The notes beneath the pieces were generated by a model. The model ran no database searches. It saw only the letters and a program-made list of their open reading frames with translations, and was not told the origin of the DNA. This document shows positions 8,522 to 18,024 of a stretch of 64,000 nucleotides of DNA, one piece after another (the stretch's first letter is position 1; each line of letters opens with the position of its first letter). The stretch spans positions 496,001 through 560,000 of the forward strand of contig NZ_JAAIII010000001.1 of NCBI RefSeq assembly GCF_012932425.1. The letters run 5' to 3'. A program made the position numbers and the translations under genes. The DNA comes from Bifidobacterium oedipodis. Its GTDB lineage: Bacteria; Actinomycetota; Actinomycetes; Actinomycetales; Bifidobacteriaceae.

Positions 8522-9670
8522 GTGGCCACGACTACACGCACCATCACCATCCCGCAACAGCTTGATCCCGTTGCCGTATTCGGCCCGGTGGACGAAGTTA
8601 TCCGCGAAGTGGAACGCGCGTTCCCCGAACTGACCATTCTTGTGAGGGGTAACCGGGTCGCCATCGTATCCAGATCCAAGCAGACCGAGGTGCAGGCCGC
8701 ACAGGCTGAGGATTTGGTTAACACCCTTATTCAGGCTGCATATACCGCACCGATGGATGCCGACATGGTTCGACGCATGCTTGATCAAAACGTATTGAAG
8801 AATCATGTGCGCCTTGAACATCCAGGGCATGGGCCTGTGCATGACCGTTTTGTGCAATCGGCCGAACGCCAGTTGGCGCGGCCACGCACCGATGCCGAAC
8901 ACGATATGACGTATCGCAAGCCCAAAGTGCCCGGTGTGATCACATTTGCCGCCGGTATGCCGGTGCGCGCAAAAACTGCCGGACAAGTGGCTTATGTCAA
9001 TGCGATTGAATCGCATACCATCACCTTCGGCATCGGGCCGGCAGGCACTGGCAAAACCTATCTGGCCGTGGCCAAGGCTGTACGTGCTTTTCAGGATCGA
9101 CGGATTCGTCGCATCATTCTGACCAGGCCAGCGGTGGAGGCCGGCGAGAATCTTGGCTTTTTGCCAGGCACGTTGAACGACAAGGTTGATCCATATCTGC
9201 GCCCGTTATATGACGCACTCGGCGACATGCTTGGCCCCGACCAGCTCAAACGCTATATGGACGATGGCAGCATTGAAGTGGCACCGCTCGCCTATATGCG
9301 TGGCCGCACGCTTAATGATGCCTTCGTGATTCTCGACGAAGCGCAGAACACTACCGAGCAACAGATGAAGATGTTCCTGACCAGGCTCGGCTTCAACACC
9401 ACCATGGTGATCACCGGCGATATTTCGCAGGTTGATCTTGCCGTGCCCCGTTCCGGACTGGCCACTATCGAACGCATTCTTGGCACCATCGATGACATCG
9501 CATTCGTACATCTGAACGCTGATGATGTGGTACGCCACCAGCTGGTTGGAAAAATCGTTGCGGCATACGACCGCCATGCCGCCATTGCGGGAGACCACCG
9601 CGATATTGAGCGTAATGGGCGTCGACGCCAGGAAACCGCAACAAGCACGAGGAGCGACGATGAGCGTTGA
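8522..9670 (+). CDS. PhoH-family ATPase
   Basis: The 382-residue protein contains an N-terminal KH-like region and a PhoH P-loop ATPase domain with [33 protein letters not shown] and [23 protein letters not shown]. PhoH-like proteins are thought to act in RNA metabolism together with YbeY, whose gene overlaps the 3' end here by 11 bp. The start is GTG with GGAG about 10 bases upstream. The gene order phoH-ybeY-corC-era is widely conserved in actinobacteria. Confidence 0.92.
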   Translation: MATTTRTITIPQQLDPVAVFGPVDEVIREVERAFPELTILVRGNRVAIVSRSKQTEVQAAQAEDLVNTLIQAAYTAPMDADMVRRMLDQNVLKNHVRLEHPGHGPVHDRFVQSAERQLARPRTDAEHDMTYRKPKVPGVITFAAGMPVRAKTAGQVAYVNAIESHTITFGIGPAGTGKTYLAVAKAVRAFQDRRIRRIILTRPAVEAGENLGFLPGTLNDKVDPYLRPLYDALGDMLGPDQLKRYMDDGSIEVAPLAYMRGRTLNDAFVILDEAQNTTEQQMKMFLTRLGFNTTMVITGDISQVDLAVPRSGLATIERILGTIDDIAFVHLNADDVVRHQLVGKIVAAYDRHAAIAGDHRDIERNGRRRQETATSTRSDDER

Positions 9671-10220
9671 CGTAACCAACGAAACCGCGTGGACCATCGA
9701 TCCAAAGATTTTCTCCGATCTGGGCATCTGGGTGCTCGATCAGATGCGCGTGTCCACCCAATCCGATCTGACGATCATGTTTGTGGATCCCGAACCCATC
9801 GCCGAACTGCATATGCGTTGGATGAATCTTGAAGGCCCCACTGATGTGATGAGCTTCCCGATGGATGAACTTCGTCCAGGAGACGGCAAAACCGTGATGG
9901 AAGGCGTGCTTGGCGACTTGGTGATCTGCCCGTGGGTTGCGGCCCAGCAAGCTGCCTCCGCAGGCCATGGCATCATGCAGGAAATGATGCTGCTGACCAT
10001 TCATGGCATACTGCATCTGCTTGGCTACGACCATGTGACTCCCGAGCAGGAGCGTCAGATGTTCGGGCTGCAACGCCAACTGCTGTTGACATTCTTTGCC
10101 GTGCGCCACGACACCGGATATGAAGCGTCATTGCCGGCTGGCACGCCGGATGCGCTGGCCATCTATGATGCCGCGCACGGTGCCGGTCGTGACCTTGATT
10201 CCCAACATAAGGACCAATAA
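9660..10220 (+). CDS. ybeY: Endoribonuclease YbeY
   Basis: The 186-residue protein has the zinc-binding motif [11 protein letters not shown] (three histidines spaced as H3H5H) that defines YbeY, an endoribonuclease in 16S rRNA maturation and ribosome quality control. The start at 9660 is set by CGAGGAG 4-5 bases upstream and overlaps the 3' end of phoH, pointing to translational coupling. About 30 residues after the core domain have no obvious motif. Confidence 0.95.
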   Translation: MSVDVTNETAWTIDPKIFSDLGIWVLDQMRVSTQSDLTIMFVDPEPIAELHMRWMNLEGPTDVMSFPMDELRPGDGKTVMEGVLGDLVICPWVAAQQAASAGHGIMQEMMLLTIHGILHLLGYDHVTPEQERQMFGLQRQLLLTFFAVRHDTGYEASLPAGTPDALAIYDAAHGAGRDLDSQHKDQ

Positions 10221-10225
10221 CCACT

Positions 10226-11665
10226 ATGGAGTATTCCAGTACCACGCTAATCGCACTAACCATTGTTCTCGTCGCCGTAGCCGGACTGTTCGTCTGGTTT
10301 TCACTCACTATGGCGGCATCGGAAGGCGCGGTTGCCCGCGTCACTCGCGCCAGTCTGAATAATCTCATTCTTGAGGTGCAAACCGATTCGGAGTCCAGCC
10401 AATTCCTCAAGATGAAGAAAATCGACAAAATCCACCGCGTGCAGCGGTTGATTGCCGATCGATATGCCACCGCTGGCTCCTGCGCGTTCTTCCGCATCGC
10501 CTGTAATGTGCTGGATGGCGTATTGGTGGCAGCCATTGCCTCATTGTGGGGCGCTCCACTGTGGGCGGAGCTGCTTGCCGGATTCTTCGTCGCCATTGTG
10601 ATAGCTGTTGTTTCCGTGCTGGTGCGTCCTCGTTCCGCTGGTATGGCCAAGCCGGTGGATATTATGATCGCCCATTGCGGCGCGGTAAGTCTGGCCTGCA
10701 AGGTCACGCCGTTCGCACGCATCGGTGGCGAAAGAAATGGCACGAAGGGCTCAGCCCGCCGTGGCAGGGGTGCCGATCTGTCCGATGACGAGGAGCTGGA
10801 GAAAATCCAGCTTGAGCAGGGCAAGGCGGCCATCGATCGTTTGGTGGAATCCAACGAGTTCGATCCGGAAGTCTCCGAAATGCTGCGCAACGTGCTGACG
10901 CTTTCCGACACGTTGACACGTGAGATCATGGTGCCGCGCACTGACATGATCTGCATGGAGCGTGACACGACGCTTGCCGCAGCGCTTAAACTGTTCTCCC
11001 GCTCGGGTTTCTCTCGTGTGCCGGTGATTGGCGAAGACGTGGACGATCTGATTGGCGTGGCGTATCTGAAGGATGCCGTGCGTGCCACAGCCTTCAATCC
11101 CGCCGCCATGGAGCGCAGTGTCGAATCGATTGTGCGAGATCCGCTGCTGGTACCTGAATCCAAGCCTGTGGATGACTTGTTCCATGAAATGCAACGGTCG
11201 CGCCAACATGTGGCTGTGGTCGTTGATGAATACGGCGGCATAGCTGGTTTGGTGACCATCGAAGACACCATCGAGCAGATTGTCGGCGAGCTGGAGGATG
11301 AACACGATCGCACCCAGCACTGTGAGCCGGAAAAAATCGGCGATAACAAGTGGAGGATGCCGGCGCGCACACCAATCGCCGATTTGGAGGAACTGTTCGA
11401 AATCGATATCGACGAAGACGATGTGGACACTGTCTATGGCCTGCTGACGAAGCTGATCGGCCGGGTGCCCATCGTCGGCGCCTCCGCCGTAACTCGTGGC
11501 ATCAAGCTTACCGCCGTGGATTCTGCGGGGCGTCGTAAGAAAGTGTCCACCATCGTGGCCGAGCCCGCGCACGTCGAGGGCGACGGGGAAGATGAAACCT
11601 CTAAGACAACCCAGGATGACACCACAGACAAGGCCGAATCAGCTGATGACGGCGACAAGGAGTGA
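10226..11665 (+). CDS. CorC/HlyC-family CBS-domain membrane protein
   Basis: The 479-residue protein has a hydrophobic N-terminal part with at least three membrane segments (residues 7-30, 90-110, 115-135), two CBS domains in the middle ([16 protein letters not shown] and [23 protein letters not shown]), and a C-terminal CorC_HlyC domain ([16 protein letters not shown]). Relatives are linked to magnesium/cobalt efflux, though the real role is uncertain. The last 40 residues are acidic and low in complexity. It starts 5 bp after ybeY and ends 1 bp before era. Confidence 0.9.
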   Translation: MEYSSTTLIALTIVLVAVAGLFVWFSLTMAASEGAVARVTRASLNNLILEVQTDSESSQFLKMKKIDKIHRVQRLIADRYATAGSCAFFRIACNVLDGVLVAAIASLWGAPLWAELLAGFFVAIVIAVVSVLVRPRSAGMAKPVDIMIAHCGAVSLACKVTPFARIGGERNGTKGSARRGRGADLSDDEELEKIQLEQGKAAIDRLVESNEFDPEVSEMLRNVLTLSDTLTREIMVPRTDMICMERDTTLAAALKLFSRSGFSRVPVIGEDVDDLIGVAYLKDAVRATAFNPAAMERSVESIVRDPLLVPESKPVDDLFHEMQRSRQHVAVVVDEYGGIAGLVTIEDTIEQIVGELEDEHDRTQHCEPEKIGDNKWRMPARTPIADLEELFEIDIDEDDVDTVYGLLTKLIGRVPIVGASAVTRGIKLTAVDSAGRRKKVSTIVAEPAHVEGDGEDETSKTTQDDTTDKAESADDGDKE

Positions 11666-11666
11666 T

Positions 11667-12653
11667 ATGAGCGAGGAAACCATCGATTCGAACACCGCAA
11701 CCGCCGGTTTGCAGCCATACCGTTCCGGCTTCGTGGCCGTGGTGGGCCGACCGAACGTGGGCAAGTCCACGTTGATTAATGCGTTGATCGGCAAGCAGAT
11801 TGCCATCGCATCCTCGCGCCCTGAAACCACGCGTAAGGCCATTCGCGGCATTCTGACCACCGACAACGCCCAGCTGGTGTTGGTCGATACTCCTGGTATT
11901 CACCGCCCGCGCACACTGCTCGGACAGCGCTTGAACGATGTGGTGGATGAGTCCCTGTCCGATGTGGACATGGTGGCTTTCCTGCTGCCCGCTGATCAGC
12001 AGATTGGCCCTGGCGACAAACGTATTTTGTCGCGACTGCGCTCCGATTTCGCCACCAAACAGGACGATGGCTCGTTCACTTGGCGTATCCCGCTGATTGC
12101 CATTGTCACTAAAATCGATGAGTTGGGTCGTGAGCAACTGATTAATAAGCTCATCGAAATCAACGAATTCGCAGACTTTACGGATATTGTGCCGGTTTCG
12201 GCGTTGAAGCATGACAATCTCGCCGAAGTGCGCAACGTGCTGATCGAGCACACGCCCGAAGGTCCGCAAATGTATCCCGAGGATCAGATTTCTGAGGAAC
12301 GCCCCCAGGAGACCATTGCCGAGCTGATTCGCGGCGCATTCCTGGAAACTCTTGATGACGAACTGCCACATTCGCTGGCCGTGGTCGTGGACTCCATCGA
12401 CTATCCCGAAGACAACGACACCGGTGCTACCTATGATGGCAAGGCACAGGTAAATGTGTCAGTGTACGTGGAGCGCGATTCGCAAAAGCCGATCATCATC
12501 GGCAAGGGCGCTTCGAATCTTACCTACGTTAAGAAGAAGCTCAGGACTCCCGTCAACCGCATCGTCGGTTGCAAAGCCAGACTTGACCTGCACGTCAAAG
12601 TCGCCAAAAGCTGGCAGTCGGATCCTAAGCAGTTGGAGAAACTAGGATTTTAG
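11667..12653 (+). CDS. era: GTPase Era
   Basis: The 328-residue protein shows G1 GRPNVGKST, G3 DTPG and G4 TKID, and a C-terminal KH RNA-binding domain (ELPHSLAVVVDSI, KPIIIGKGASNLTYVKKKLR). Era binds the 3' end of 16S rRNA and helps small-subunit assembly. The start at 11667 is preceded by AAGGAG; a longer upstream frame overlaps corC and is not used. Its stop overlaps by 4 bp the stop of the convergent TetR gene. Confidence 0.96.
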   Translation: MSEETIDSNTATAGLQPYRSGFVAVVGRPNVGKSTLINALIGKQIAIASSRPETTRKAIRGILTTDNAQLVLVDTPGIHRPRTLLGQRLNDVVDESLSDVDMVAFLLPADQQIGPGDKRILSRLRSDFATKQDDGSFTWRIPLIAIVTKIDELGREQLINKLIEINEFADFTDIVPVSALKHDNLAEVRNVLIEHTPEGPQMYPEDQISEERPQETIAELIRGAFLETLDDELPHSLAVVVDSIDYPEDNDTGATYDGKAQVNVSVYVERDSQKPIIIGKGASNLTYVKKKLRTPVNRIVGCKARLDLHVKVAKSWQSDPKQLEKLGF

Positions 12654-13267
12654 TTTTGAGTCCGCTCTGGTAGTGCACCATCAGCAGCCAGAGCGGACAT
12701 CACCATATTGGGCAGCATGCCTCGTAACATGCTGGCGGATTGTGTGCGCAACAATTCAGGCAACGCAATATCTTCCGACCGATCAGCCCGATAAGAAAAC
12801 AACGACATGAAGATGCCAAGCGCCACTTCAACTGAAAGCCGCGAATTGACTGACATGGCCTGTTCGTCAATATTCAGGATGGCAAACCACGCGTCCCTAA
12901 TGCTGTCGCGCACCATCGCACGCATACGTGGGGAACTATGCTCGCTAGCCGCAAGACACAAATGCTCGACTCGCTCGCTAAGAGCCGAATCATCAGCCAG
13001 CCGTGCAAGAGCTTCATCAGATCCGGTGACCCCATGCAACACAGCAGAGACGAGATCCTGTGGAATGGCATGGGCTAATGCATCTTCAGCTAATTCATCC
13101 ATGCCAGTGTAGTGATAATAAAACGTGTTATGGTTCACACCAGCACGTCTGGTGATTTCTTTCATCGAGATTTCAGCATAAGGATGTTTTCTCAGCAGAT
13201 CCCAAAACGCTTGTTCCATACGTTCTCTTGCGCTGGGAAGCTTCGAGTCCTTTCTCGGGCGTGCCAT
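12650..13267 (-). CDS. TetR-family transcriptional regulator
   Basis: The 205-residue protein begins with a basic region and a helix-turn-helix (ERMEQAFWDLLRKHPYAEISMKEITRRAGVNHNTFYYHYTGMDELAEDAL), the usual TetR DNA-binding domain; the rest is a ligand-binding helical domain without recognisable specificity. It is divergent from the membrane protein gene at 13461, so it most likely represses that gene and itself from the shared 193-bp region. AGGATGTCACC precedes its ATG. Confidence 0.93.
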   Translation of the reverse strand: MARPRKDSKLPSARERMEQAFWDLLRKHPYAEISMKEITRRAGVNHNTFYYHYTGMDELAEDALAHAIPQDLVSAVLHGVTGSDEALARLADDSALSERVEHLCLAASEHSSPRMRAMVRDSIRDAWFAILNIDEQAMSVNSRLSVEVALGIFMSLFSYRADRSEDIALPELLRTQSASMLRGMLPNMVMSALAADGALPERTQN

Positions 13268-13402
13268 GGTGACATCCTTTCTATGCCGACTCCGGTCGGT
13301 TCGCAGCGAGTAACCAAAACCAAAGCAAGACCACTCGAAATTAGAGAAATTATCTGGTTTCTTCCGTTTTCATACCAATCAACCTTTCATATCATAACCT
13401 TT

Positions 13403-13417
13403 GGTTTCAGCTGAACC
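13403..13417. promoter_or_regulatory. Candidate TetR operator
   Basis: GGTTTCAGCTGAACC is an almost perfect palindrome (one extra T in the left arm) 44 bp before the membrane protein start and within the divergent TetR/transporter gap. TetR regulators usually bind such sites. Related GGTTT/AAACC half-sites occur at about 13315-13335, 13358 and 13436. Confidence 0.35.
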
Positions 13418-13460
13418 ACGGAATCAATACATACCGAAACCAAGGGAAAGCCAGGAGTTC

Positions 13461-14600
13461 ATGGAACAGCAAACAGCACACACCGTTAAACGGATACGCG
13501 GATACGCGATGCCTTTCGCGGTAATCATCGGTGTGATGTGCATGATGATGCTTATTTTCTACCCAATGATGCATTTGGAAGTCAAAGGACTTCCAGTTGC
13601 CATCGTCTCATTGGACGAAGGCGTCGAAACCCCACAGGCTACTGTCAATGCAGGCGAAACCATGGCCGAGCAGCTAGTCTCGGCCAATGATGCCTCCGCA
13701 ACGATGGTCTGGACACGACTGGATAGCGAATCCGAGCTTGATGCCGCGATTGACAATAACGAATACTATGCTGCCGTCGTCATTCCTAAGGACTTCAGTG
13801 CACAACAGATGCAGGCAAAGCTCAATCCCGATGATGAGGCGGCAGTGCCGACGCTGCGCGTCATCATCGACAACGGCAAAAGCCCCATCGCCGCCAATCT
13901 GCTCAAGCAGGCACTGCCCACAGCCTTGGGCAAAAGTGGTGCCACAGTGAATGTCGAAACCGTGCACGAAGGCGTTTCTGGCAACTCCGAATCCACGTCG
14001 TCTGCGTTGCCTATCGGTGTGATGATGACACAGAATATGGTTATTGCGCCGCTGTTCATCATGAGCTTCATCGGCGCATTACTGGTTTCGCGCGCTGTCA
14101 AGATGAGCTTTGCGGACAACCGCATCACAAGAATATGCCATATCGGTATGCAGCTGGCTTTGGCACTTGCAGTATCGCTGGTTGCGGCTCTGGCAGTCGA
14201 TTGCATATCAGCAGTCGTATCCGGCGGTTGGATGCCTGCGGCGGCAATTCCCTTTATGTGGATGGCCAGCCTGTGCGTGATGCTCGTCGGCCTGGGATTG
14301 TTCGACCTGTGCCTGCCACTTGGCGTGTTGTGCGGTGCAGTGACACTTGGAGCCGGACTGTCCACCGGCATGTTCCCCTACGAGATGCTGCCTCAGTTCT
14401 GGAAGGATTGGATCTACCCGTGGGCACCGCAGCATTTCATTGGCGACGGCGTGCGCGCCATACTTTATAACAACCATGGTGCATGGAACATCGGTAGCGC
14501 TCCGTTGCTAGTAATCGGCGTAGTCGGACTGGTCTTGCTGTGTGTAGCAGTAATTCTGCCTGCCATCAGCAAACAAACACTATCGAAAATTCAACTGTAG
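13461..14600 (+). CDS. YhgE/ABC-2-like multi-pass membrane protein
   Basis: The 379-residue protein has one N-terminal membrane segment (YAMPFAVIIGVMCMMMLIFYPMM), a roughly 180-residue extracytoplasmic region (VAIVSLDEGV, AAVVIPKDFSAQQM), and five C-terminal membrane segments. This plan is that of the YhgE/Pip and ABC-2 permease families, which include drug and antimicrobial export proteins. No ATPase gene is adjacent. AGGAG lies 4 bases before the ATG. The divergent TetR gene suggests induction by a small toxic ligand. The exact substrate cannot be told. Confidence 0.85.
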   Translation: MEQQTAHTVKRIRGYAMPFAVIIGVMCMMMLIFYPMMHLEVKGLPVAIVSLDEGVETPQATVNAGETMAEQLVSANDASATMVWTRLDSESELDAAIDNNEYYAAVVIPKDFSAQQMQAKLNPDDEAAVPTLRVIIDNGKSPIAANLLKQALPTALGKSGATVNVETVHEGVSGNSESTSSALPIGVMMTQNMVIAPLFIMSFIGALLVSRAVKMSFADNRITRICHIGMQLALALAVSLVAALAVDCISAVVSGGWMPAAAIPFMWMASLCVMLVGLGLFDLCLPLGVLCGAVTLGAGLSTGMFPYEMLPQFWKDWIYPWAPQHFIGDGVRAILYNNHGAWNIGSAPLLVIGVVGLVLLCVAVILPAISKQTLSKIQL

Positions 14601-14612
14601 CTGCTAATCGAT

Positions 14613-14658
14613 TTGGCCGGTTGCGTTGTGCTGAGAACAGCTCAACGCAACCGGCCAA
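14613..14658 (+). terminator. Hairpin after the YhgE-like gene
   Basis: TTGGCCGGTTGCGTTG (14613-14628) and CAACGCAACCGGCCAA (14643-14658) are a perfect 16-bp stem with a 14-base loop, 12 bp after the stop codon. No T run follows, but its place and strength fit a terminator. Confidence 0.65.
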
Positions 14659-14987
14659 TCCTATGTCTGTAAACACACTGTTGATGATGATGCATGAAGC
14701 TGACAGATTATGCGGCGCAAACGACAGGTTATGCAGTGTAAGGGAAGCGCCGTTCCATCGCAACAGTTCAACGACGCAATATAAAACCTTGCAATAGCAA
14801 CGTTTTTCGATGATGGTTGACGTGATCATACATATCATGCATGGCTGATAATGCATACGATGCATTGGTTCGAAGCCTCGGTATTTTCCACAATGGAATC
14901 ACTCGCATAACGGCGTGCAACTAATAGCCACACGGCAGCGATGCCCCGCGGGTAGCAGAGAAACAGTCCGATGCAGGAGAAGAAACC
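14659..14987 (+). promoter_or_regulatory. Regulatory gap before the GH3 gene
   Basis: No gene is seen in this stretch. It is AT-rich compared with its neighbours. It holds a direct repeat GACAGATTATGC / GACAGGTTATGC (14701 and 14725) and three copies of the palindrome ATGCAT at 14837-14842, 14851-14856 and 14860-14865. A ribosome site CAGGAGAAG lies before the GH3 ATG. These repeats probably include the promoter and operator of the glycosidase gene, whose regulator is not nearby. Confidence 0.4.
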
Positions 14988-17903
14988 ATGCTGGAAATCA
15001 ATATGGATGACGTTATCGCGGTCATCCAATCCATCCAGACACAGCTGATTGCGATCGCCGTCGCCCTAGTGCTGGCAATCGTCATCACCATTGCAGTCAA
15101 CAAGCGCACCGTTGCTAACATGGCAGTGCGTAAACTCACCCATTCGACCACTTGGGTCGCCGTAGCCGTCGCAGCTATCGTCGCCATTGCCATGATGCTG
15201 ATGGGCCCGCTGAGCAGCATGATCACCATGGCCACTGCCACCCGGTATGACCTGAGCCAAGAGAATATCGACACAGCCAACGAACTGGCGGTTGATATCG
15301 AACGCGAAGGTATCACGCTGCTGCAGAATAACGACAACATGCTGCCGCTGAGCGATACCGGCAATATCAACGTGTTCGGTTGGGCGTCCACCAATCCGAT
15401 CTATGGTGGTACCGGCTCCGGTGCACTGTCTGACGCCTACGACACCACGTCGCTGCTCGACGGACTCAATGATGCTGGCTTCACCACCAACGATGAGCTG
15501 ACCGACTTCTATACCAACTACCGTGCCGAGCGTGGTGCCATCACCGTCACCTCCGCCGACTGGACGTTGCCCGAACCGCCCGCCGACACCTATGGCGACG
15601 GCATGCTTGACAACGCCGAGGAGTTCTCCGACACCGCGATGATCGTTATCGGCCGCGTCGGCGGCGAAGGCCTCGATCTGCCCACCAACATGGGTGATAT
15701 CGCCAGCGTTGCCGGCACCGTGGCAGGCGTGAATTACGACAACAACTCTGAAAATTACGCCGATTTTGAGGAAGGCCAGCACTATCTGGAACTCAGCCGT
15801 TCCGAGCGCGACATGATCGACCTGGTTACCGAACGTTTCGACAATGTGGTGCTCGTCTACAACGGCGCGAACGCCTTCGAGATGAACTTCCTGAACGACT
15901 ATCCGCAGATCAAGTCCGTGCTGTGGGCACCGCATCCCGGTCAGGCCGGTTTCGCCGCACTCGGTGAGGTGCTCTCCGGCGAAGTGAATCCCTCTGGCAA
16001 GACCTCCGACACCTTCCTGACCGATTTGACCGCTGCTCCAAGCTGGAACAACTTCGGCAACTTCGAATACGACAATGTTCAGGAATTCGAAGTCGAATCC
16101 GCCCGCGGTGTGCGCTTCCCGCACTTCGTGAACTATGTGGAAGGCATCTACGTGGGCTACCGTTTCTGGGAGACCGCAGCTGACGAGGGGCTGGTCAACT
16201 ATGACGAGGCCGTGCAGTATCCGTTCGGCTACGGTCTGAGCTACACCACCTTCGAACAGACCATGGGTGATGTGACCTACGCCAACGGCACCGTAAGCTT
16301 CGATGTGACAGTGACCAATACCGGCGACGTGGCAGGCAAGGATGTCGTTGAGGTCTATGTCAACCCGCCGTACACCAATGGTGGCATCGAAAAGGCCTCC
16401 GCCAATCTCGTCGAGTTCGAGAAAACCGATGAACTGGCCCCCGGCGAGTCCCAGACCATTGCGATCGAATTCGAAGATGACGATATGGCCTCCTATGACT
16501 ATGAGAATGCCGAGGCCTATGTGCTCGAAGCCGGCGATTATGCGGTGTCCATCAACACCGACTCTCATAATGTCATCGCCGAACAGACTGTGACCGTGGG
16601 GGAGACCATCACCTATGACTCCGACGACAACACCCACAACGGCGACGCGGTCGTGGCCACCAACGTGTTCGACGACGCCAACGGCGGTCTGAACTACCTC
16701 TCCCGTGCCGATGGTTTCGCCAACTACGACGAGGCTACCGCTGCGCCGACCAACTACAGCATGTCCGACGAGGACAAGGCCACGTTCTATAACATCGGCA
16801 ACTACGATCCGACCGAGTTCGACAACGCCGACGACGAGATGCCTACCACGAACGCGAACAACGGTCTGCGTCTGGCTGATCTGCGTGGCGTCGATTACGA
16901 CGACGATCAGTGGGATTTGCTGCTCGACCAGCTTGACTTCGACGAGATGGATGGCATCATCGCCGACGCCGGCTATCAGAACGCTGCCATCGCCTCCATC
17001 GGCAAGGTTCGCCTGTCCGATGCCGACGGCCCCGCCGCTCTGAAGGACAACTTCACTGGTGCCAGCTCTATCGGCCTGCCTTCAAACATCGTGATCGCCT
17101 GCTCCTGGAACAAGGATCTGGCCCGTCAGTTTGGCGAGATCATCGGCGACATGGCCCACGATCTGCAGATTTCTGGCTGGTACGCCCCGTCCGTGAACCT
17201 GCACCGCTCCGCTTTCGGCGGCCGTAACTTCGAGTATTTCTCCGAAGATCCGGTGCTGACCGGCGATCTGGCTGCCGAGCAGATGTTGGGCGCGGCCGAC
17301 CGCGGCGTCTACTCATTCACCAAGCACTTCGCCCTGAATGAGCAGGAGACGCAGCGCAACGGCCAGCTGTGCACCTGGGCCAACGAACAGTCGATCCGCG
17401 AACTGTACTTGAAGCCCTTCGAGACGATCGTCAAGGCCGACGGCGACGCGCAGGCCATGATGGGTTCGTTCAACTACATCGGCAACACGTACTCCAGCGC
17501 CCACACCGGCCTGAACAACACCGTGCTGCGCGGCGAATGGGGCTTCCGCGGCTTCGTGGAAACCGACTACTTCTCCGGCGCGAACTACGCCTACCAGACC
17601 GGCGACCAGGCCATTCGCGGCGGCACCGACGCGATGCTGGCGACCACATCCACCACTAACCACATCACTGATCGCAGCGCAACTTCGCTAATCGCGATGC
17701 GTCAGGCCACCAAGAACATCCTCTACACGGCGGTTAACAGCTACCGGTACGAGAACGGTGAACCCGAGTCCTCCACTCCGATGTGGCAGGTCACGACCTA
17801 CGTGTCCATCGCCGTGCTGGGTGTGCTGCTCGTGGGCCTTGAATCCCTGGCCGTCAAGCGTTACCTCACCCGCATGAAGGAGGCCGGCAACCAAATCAAG
17901 TAA
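14988..17903 (+). CDS. Membrane-anchored glycoside hydrolase family 3, permuted domain order
   Basis: The 971-residue protein starts with two membrane segments (about residues 18-37 and 54-78) and ends with a third (about 935-957). Between them the GH3 domains come in swapped order: first the alpha/beta sandwich (EREGITLLQNNDNMLPL, FGYGLSYTTFE), then a fibronectin-III-like domain (VTNTGDVAGKDVVEVYV), then the TIM-barrel-like domain with NLHRSAFGGRNFEYFSEDP, KHFALNEQETQRNG and GFRGFVETDYFSG. D860 in VETDYF is the expected catalytic nucleophile. It probably acts as a beta-glucosidase or related exo-enzyme on the outer face of the membrane. A stand-alone gene with its own promoter region and terminator. 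The substrate cannot be told. Confidence 0.92.
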   Translation: MLEINMDDVIAVIQSIQTQLIAIAVALVLAIVITIAVNKRTVANMAVRKLTHSTTWVAVAVAAIVAIAMMLMGPLSSMITMATATRYDLSQENIDTANELAVDIEREGITLLQNNDNMLPLSDTGNINVFGWASTNPIYGGTGSGALSDAYDTTSLLDGLNDAGFTTNDELTDFYTNYRAERGAITVTSADWTLPEPPADTYGDGMLDNAEEFSDTAMIVIGRVGGEGLDLPTNMGDIASVAGTVAGVNYDNNSENYADFEEGQHYLELSRSERDMIDLVTERFDNVVLVYNGANAFEMNFLNDYPQIKSVLWAPHPGQAGFAALGEVLSGEVNPSGKTSDTFLTDLTAAPSWNNFGNFEYDNVQEFEVESARGVRFPHFVNYVEGIYVGYRFWETAADEGLVNYDEAVQYPFGYGLSYTTFEQTMGDVTYANGTVSFDVTVTNTGDVAGKDVVEVYVNPPYTNGGIEKASANLVEFEKTDELAPGESQTIAIEFEDDDMASYDYENAEAYVLEAGDYAVSINTDSHNVIAEQTVTVGETITYDSDDNTHNGDAVVATNVFDDANGGLNYLSRADGFANYDEATAAPTNYSMSDEDKATFYNIGNYDPTEFDNADDEMPTTNANNGLRLADLRGVDYDDDQWDLLLDQLDFDEMDGIIADAGYQNAAIASIGKVRLSDADGPAALKDNFTGASSIGLPSNIVIACSWNKDLARQFGEIIGDMAHDLQISGWYAPSVNLHRSAFGGRNFEYFSEDPVLTGDLAAEQMLGAADRGVYSFTKHFALNEQETQRNGQLCTWANEQSIRELYLKPFETIVKADGDAQAMMGSFNYIGNTYSSAHTGLNNTVLRGEWGFRGFVETDYFSGANYAYQTGDQAIRGGTDAMLATTSTTNHITDRSATSLIAMRQATKNILYTAVNSYRYENGEPESSTPMWQVTTYVSIAVLGVLLVGLESLAVKRYLTRMKEAGNQIK

Positions 17904-17933
17904 TCCCTAGTTTTCTCTCATCCATTGCATTGC

Positions 17934-17963
17934 GGCGCCGTCTCGGACCTCCGAGGCGGCGCC
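17934..17963 (+). terminator. Terminator after the GH3 gene
   Basis: GGCGCCG (17934-17940) pairs with CGGCGCC (17957-17963), with an inner CTCGG/CCGAG stem, and is followed by TTT. It lies 30 bp after the GH3 stop. Confidence 0.75.
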
Positions 17964-18024
17964 TTTCACATCGCAACGCATACAATAGTACGATATGGAC
18001 GCTTATCAAGCGGCGGGAGACGGT

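Noticed and set aside
9973..11430. Serine-rich open frame opposite the CorC-like gene
   Set aside because: The high serine content reflects reverse-complement reading of acidic and GC-rich codons. The plus strand encodes CBS domains.
15066..16637. Open frame of about 520 codons opposite the GH3 gene
   Set aside because: The GH3 gene on the plus strand has clear domains and motifs. The minus frame is rich in G, H and V residues without any domain.
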